This document shows positions 59,639 through 64,000 of a DNA stretch of 64,000 nt, piece by piece. A program made the translations under genes and the position numbers. The first letter of the stretch is position 1; every line of letters starts with the position of its first letter. The notes under the pieces were generated by a model, which saw only the letters and a list, made by a program, of their open reading frames with translations, did not search any database and was not told the origin of the DNA. Source of the stretch: SAR116 cluster bacterium AG-447-A06 (GTDB taxonomy: Bacteria > Pseudomonadota > Alphaproteobacteria > Puniceispirillales > Puniceispirillaceae); the NCBI GenBank assembly GCA_003212345.1, contig QCPZ01000001.1, forward strand, positions 195,638 to 259,637, read 5' to 3'.

Positions 59639-60697
59639 ATGACAGATGCTAGTATAAAGGACTTAACACCACTTAGCTTGGAAATTTTCCACGAGCTTGT
59701 GACGGCCTATTTGGAAGATGGTTTGCCGGTCGGTTCTAGCAGGCTTGCAAAATCTGGAAAATTTGATTTTTCACCAGCTTCAATCCGTAGCAAGATGAGT
59801 GATCTCGAAGATGCCGGATTACTTTTTGCCCCTCATACATCATCAGGGCGCGTCCCAACGGAGACGGGTTTGCGGATGTTTGTTAATGGCTTGATGGAAT
59901 TTAATCGCAATATTCCAAAAGAACAGCGCCAATCCATTGATAATGAATGTGCGGCACGTGGCATCAGCCTTAATCAGCTTTTGGATAAAACCAGTAAAAC
60001 CCTCTCTGGCCTCTCAAATTGTGCCAGCCTTGTTCTTTCACCTAGCAGTGAAGCTGAATTACAGCACTTTGAATTTGTTCCGGTAGGCGTGAATCGCGCG
60101 CTGGCTGTTTTAGTGCGTTCTGATGGACAGGTTGAAAATCGGTTGATTGATCTTCCTCTAGGCGTGCCGGCAACAGCAATGACCCGGGCTGCTAATTATA
60201 TGAATGCTAAGTTGAGAAATAATGATATGGGAAAAGCGGCAAAGCTGATTCGCAGTGAAATTGCTGCACATAAGGCTGAGCTTGATGAACTGTCAACTAA
60301 GCTGGTCGAACAAGGGCTTGGTATCTGGTCCAATGGTGATGGTGGCGATGATGCGGCGTTAATTTTGCGTGGGCAGGCAAATTTGCTTGATGATCTTCAG
60401 GTGGCTGATGGACTTTCTGAAATTAGGGGCTTGTTCGATGCGCTTGAGGCGCGAGAAAATGCGCTTAGACTTCTTGACGCAACGCGTGATGGCGATGGTG
60501 TGAAGATTTTTATTGGGGCTGAAAACAAGCTGTTTGCTAATACAGGCTGCTCGTTGGTTATCGCACCATACAGGAATGCCAATCAGTCCATTATAGGTGC
60601 GATTGGCGTTCTCGGCCCGCGGCATATGAATTATGCGCGGATTATTCCAATGGTCGATTATACCAGCAAAGCGATCGACCGCGTTTTAGGCCATTAG
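59639..60697 (+). CDS. hrcA: Heat-inducible transcription repressor HrcA
   Basis: Repressor of chaperone genes that binds CIRCE operators. The N-terminal winged helix includes LVTAYLEDGLPVGSSRLAKSGKFDFSPASIRSKMSDLEDAGLLFAPHTSSGRVPTETGLRMFV, the HrcA signature. The C-terminal GAF-like part ends SIIGAIGVLGPRHMNYARIIPMVDYTSKAIDRVL. At 352 aa it is complete. No CIRCE element (TTAGCACTC-N9-GAGTGCTAA) is visible before grpE or dnaK, so its targets, probably groESL, are elsewhere. Confidence 0.95.
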   Translation: MTDASIKDLTPLSLEIFHELVTAYLEDGLPVGSSRLAKSGKFDFSPASIRSKMSDLEDAGLLFAPHTSSGRVPTETGLRMFVNGLMEFNRNIPKEQRQSIDNECAARGISLNQLLDKTSKTLSGLSNCASLVLSPSSEAELQHFEFVPVGVNRALAVLVRSDGQVENRLIDLPLGVPATAMTRAANYMNAKLRNNDMGKAAKLIRSEIAAHKAELDELSTKLVEQGLGIWSNGDGGDDAALILRGQANLLDDLQVADGLSEIRGLFDALEARENALRLLDATRDGDGVKIFIGAENKLFANTGCSLVIAPYRNANQSIIGAIGVLGPRHMNYARIIPMVDYTSKAIDRVLGH

Positions 60698-60721
60698 CTG
60701 CATATATTGTCGAATGAATCG

Positions 60722-60738
60722 CAAAAAGTGGCTTTTTG
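60722..60738. terminator. Weak AT-rich hairpin after hrcA
   Basis: CAAAAAG-TGG-CTTTTTG is a perfect 7-bp stem with a 3-base loop, 25 bases after the hrcA stop and between two convergent genes. The stem is AT-rich and no separate T tract follows, so termination is only a possibility. Confidence 0.35.
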
Positions 60739-60812
60739 AACGTCGTTCATAATTCAATCGGGTGTTGTTCGGTTGCTTACCTAGCCACCCGCTGTGTTTA
60801 AATTAACACATT

Positions 60813-61448
60813 TTATTTTACTGTTTTTTTGGCCGCATTTTTTTTGCCGGGTGTTTTTTTTGTCGCATTTTTTTTGCCGGGTGTTTTTTTTGTCGCAGTT
60901 CTTTTTTCCAAAGCGATTTTTTTATTTTTGCTTTCAGGCCTTGGCTTTGCCTTCAGCGCTCCCCGATTATTTGTTACAGAGTCGGTTGATAAATTGATAA
61001 ATTCATACAAAGACTCAGAAATCGCATGACGGACTGTTTTTCGCAGTTCATTCTCAAGAACACTGCGAACCGCCAGGCTAACTTCGATCATTAAATCCTT
61101 GCGCAGTTGATCACTCATCCCCTGTGATGGCTGGTCCATTATTTGCGGTTTTTGTGCGCTTCGACTCGCCCGATCAATCGCCGCGGCAATTTCGGTCATT
61201 GTTGCGGGTGATGAAGGGGCATCCAACACATTTTCTTGTGGGGTAGGTCTATCCCTGATGTCAGCTTTTGGCGGTGCGGGTTTGCTGGACAATATGTTTG
61301 TAATATTTGTTTGGGATGTTCCTTGGTGTGCGAGCGCTGGCGGTTTGATTGATTGAATAGCTGTTATCACGGGTTTGCCGTCTTTAATCACCGACTCAGC
61401 TTCATTGCAAAGCGCTTCAATAGATTTCCAGATTTGGGCATTTTGCAT
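60813..61448 (-). CDS. Unknown protein with lysine-rich, repeat-built tail
   Basis: A 211-aa protein of unknown function between hrcA and grpE. Residues 1-20 form a conserved-looking helix (NAQIWKSIEALCNEAESVI), then about 80 residues are Pro/Ser/Ala-rich and probably disordered. A helix SDQLRKDLMIEVSLAVRSVLENELRKTVRHAISESLYEFI follows. The last 50 residues are very basic, with TKKTPGKKNA twice in tandem, like histone H1-type tails. The helix after a disordered linker recalls PopZ (DUF2497) architecture, but PopZ is acidic and I see no clear match. DNA or nucleic-acid binding by the tail is inference. Confidence 0.7.
   Translation of the reverse strand: MQNAQIWKSIEALCNEAESVIKDGKPVITAIQSIKPPALAHQGTSQTNITNILSSKPAPPKADIRDRPTPQENVLDAPSSPATMTEIAAAIDRASRSAQKPQIMDQPSQGMSDQLRKDLMIEVSLAVRSVLENELRKTVRHAISESLYEFINLSTDSVTNNRGALKAKPRPESKNKKIALEKRTATKKTPGKKNATKKTPGKKNAAKKTVK
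60835..60894. repeat. Tandem 30-bp repeat, two copies, in the lysine-tail gene
   Basis: Two identical 30-bp units stand head to tail, each with two runs of eight T (A on the coding strand) around GCCGGGTG. They encode TKKTPGKKNA twice in frame. Copy number and A-run length are both likely to vary by slippage. A third degenerate unit may follow, since the neighbouring sequence keeps the GCxT-rich pattern. Confidence 0.9.
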
Positions 61449-61763
61449 AACAGGTGCGTCTAACTAATTTATTTGGTTGAATAAAAATCATTTTTACGTC
61501 GCGCTCAGCTTATCGCTTTCACGGTTTTCAATGTCGCATAACTTAGCATGAGAAACAATATCTTGTCCTGTTTCAGAGTATCAATTGGCGCAAAGAAATT
61601 ATTGAAGGGATGTTTAGTGATGGGCATTCAGACTTATCTTGGCATAATTTTATGTAAGATTATGACAAAAATGTAAAAATTTGATCTTAAGACTTGGCGA
61701 AACCGGCAACGATCACTAAGTAAGGCGTGCAGTCCTTTGAGGAGCGCACACGGGGAACGATAA
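61449..61763. promoter_or_regulatory. Intergenic region before grpE
   Basis: A 315-bp divergent gap that must contain the grpE promoter and that of the lysine-tail gene. I see no gene, CIRCE element or terminator. CTTGGCGAA at about 61693 resembles an RpoH -35, but the expected -10 (CYTATNT) 17-18 bases on is poor, so I do not assign it firmly. Confidence 0.3.
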
Positions 61764-62495
61764 ATGACGAACGAGAAATCAATTAATATTGAAAAATCAC
61801 AAGATCTGCCGATTGAAAATGGAAAGGGGCGAGATTCGTCAAATTCCGGTGAGCAAGGGGTTTCGGACCAGGCGACGTCGGGTGATGGCCCAGAACAACA
61901 CATTGAAAACGCTGCAACAGATGGCCTGGCTTCTGACGATGTAAATTCTGGGGCCAGCGGGACTGCACCAGCGAATGAAGTGGAGGACCCGTTGTTAGCG
62001 ATGACAGCTGAACGCGACGAGTTAAAAGACCAACTGCTGCGCGCGATGGCGGATACTGAGAATATGCGACGCCGTGGTGAGCGCGAGGCTGCTAACGTTC
62101 GGAAATATGGTCACACACCATTTGCCCGCGACTTGGTGGGCGCGATAGATAATCTTGCTAGAGCTGTTGATTCGGCGCCAGATAATTTGGAAATTCTCGA
62201 CGAGACCATAAAATCACTGATTACTGGCATCCAGCTTAGCTGGACTGAACTGCAATCAGTTATTGAAAAGCATGGCATCAAGCGTGTTGAACCGCTTGGA
62301 GAGAAATTTGATTATAATTTGCATCAGGCAATGTTTGAAGTTCCCACACTTGATCAACCAAGCGGAGTCGTTCTTGAAGTAGTTCAGCACGGCTATGTCT
62401 TGCATGACCGGTTGTTGCGCCCCGCAATGGTTGGTGTATCAAAGGCCAGTGAACCGAATGGTAACGACAATGATCAGGCAAAAAAAGACAGCTAA
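61764..62495 (+). CDS. grpE: GrpE nucleotide exchange factor
   Basis: Releases ADP from DnaK. The first 85 residues are acidic and probably disordered. The coiled coil follows (DPLLAMTAERDELKDQLLRAMADTENMRRRGEREAANVRKYGHTPFARDLVGAIDNLARAV), and the C-terminal wing includes IKRVEPLGEKFDYNLHQAMFEVP and VVQHGYVLHDRLLRPAMVGVSK, the GrpE signature. At 243 aa it is long because of the N-terminal acidic arm. dnaK follows after 327 bp. Confidence 0.95.
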   Translation: MTNEKSINIEKSQDLPIENGKGRDSSNSGEQGVSDQATSGDGPEQHIENAATDGLASDDVNSGASGTAPANEVEDPLLAMTAERDELKDQLLRAMADTENMRRRGEREAANVRKYGHTPFARDLVGAIDNLARAVDSAPDNLEILDETIKSLITGIQLSWTELQSVIEKHGIKRVEPLGEKFDYNLHQAMFEVPTLDQPSGVVLEVVQHGYVLHDRLLRPAMVGVSKASEPNGNDNDQAKKDS

Positions 62496-62822
62496 GATAT
62501 TGGAAACAGTAATGGTTAAAATTTTGTTGTTTAAGACTTGAGCAAGACAAACAGTAAGCAGGGATGGGTAAGCCTTAATTACAATGGTGCAGGTGCTCCT
62601 TTACGTTTTGACATATGGTCAATCCCTTACCTCTTGTAACATAACGAATTAGTCTTATATGGACGTTACAGAATTGAACGACGGTGACATAACCGGCATG
62701 CCAAGTTTTGGTTGAGCGCCTTCGAGGATGATTTTTAGGAATGGAATGTCGTAAAGGGCCACTTTATTAACGTTATTCCCAACAGAACAGACGTTGAGTG
62801 GTGAGGGAAAGGAGCTTTCGAT
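62496..62822 (+). promoter_or_regulatory. dnaK promoter and leader region
   Basis: A 327-bp gap between grpE and dnaK with no gene. It holds the RpoH-type promoter described separately, a leader of roughly 160 bases and an AGGAG ribosome-binding site before dnaK. No CIRCE inverted repeat is present. dnaK therefore probably has its own heat-shock promoter in addition to any read-through from grpE. Confidence 0.6.
62633..62660 (+). promoter_or_regulatory. RpoH (sigma-32) promoter of dnaK
   Basis: CTTG at 62633-62636 and CTTATAT at 62654-62660 are separated by exactly 17 bases. This matches the alphaproteobacterial RpoH consensus CTTG-N17/18-CYTATNT. It lies about 160 bases before the dnaK start. 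Heat-shock control by RpoH is the expected mode for dnaK in this class. Confidence 0.75.

Positions 62823-64000
<1,178 letters not shown>

Noticed and set aside
61449-62822. CIRCE operator before grpE or dnaK, expected because hrcA is present
   Set aside because: No TTAGCACTC-N9-GAGTGCTAA pattern or close variant was found in either gap.

Overview
The window is a stretch of alphaproteobacterial chromosome spanning the probable replication origin. Evidence for the class: a CcrM-type GANTC methyltransferase beside rnhB; the rsmG/mnmG/mnmE/rho block with parAB; an origin-like intergenic region between hemE and a ppsR (DUF299) gene, the arrangement known from Caulobacter and Rickettsia; a DUF3576 lipoprotein before leuS; Tim44-like, Smr and XRE genes in a row; and an RpoH promoter of the alphaproteobacterial type before dnaK. 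Base composition (GC in the 40s by eye), short spacers and single porin, ETF-QO and indolepyruvate oxidoreductase genes would suit a marine, SAR116-like heterotroph, but that placement is inference. No transposase, prophage, CRISPR array, toxin-antitoxin pair or defence island was seen.

Layout. 1-8.1 kb is catabolic: a partial gamma-glutamyltransferase-family gene, 3-hydroxyisobutyrate dehydrogenase, a GMC oxidoreductase, a fused indolepyruvate:ferredoxin oxidoreductase and a VOC protein, which together point to amino-acid and alcohol oxidation. 8.1-12.1 kb makes sugar-nucleotide precursors (ugd, galU, phosphohexomutase). 12.2-20 kb holds malate synthase G, ccrM, rnhB, moaB, a lytic transglycosylase and a family-4-like uracil-DNA glycosylase. 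20.1-24.6 kb is a coupled ETF-QO/TPR/ispE run followed by tRNA-Gln. Two Gfo/Idh/MocA oxidoreductases sit directly after the tRNA and may be an insertion. 26.8-35.5 kb carries an atypical response regulator, ribA, a YggS protein, a porin, and DUF3576/leuS/lptE/holA.

35.5-48.2 kb is the origin domain. parB, parA, rsmG, mnmG, mnmE, rho, hemJ and hemE read leftward, and ppsR, maf, coaE and dnaQ read rightward, away from the hemE-ppsR gap. That gap contains DnaA boxes, an AT-rich segment and inverted repeats. Two perfect 16-bp parS sites lie about 3.4 and 7 kb left of it, one inside rsmG and one inside an ogt-like gene.

48.2-64 kb is mostly housekeeping: secB, fxsA, Tim44-like, Smr, XRE, GNAT, HIT, gshB, a BON lipoprotein, rsmI, an LpoA-like lipoprotein, hemW/rdgB/rph, hrcA, a lysine-tailed unknown, grpE and the start of dnaK. 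The most interesting signals are regulatory or structural: the origin repeats, coding-sequence parS sites, GANTC sites in the ccrM promoter, a receiver domain lacking its phosphoacceptor Asp, a 9-G tract in ogt, and a repeat-built lysine tail on the gene between hrcA and grpE.
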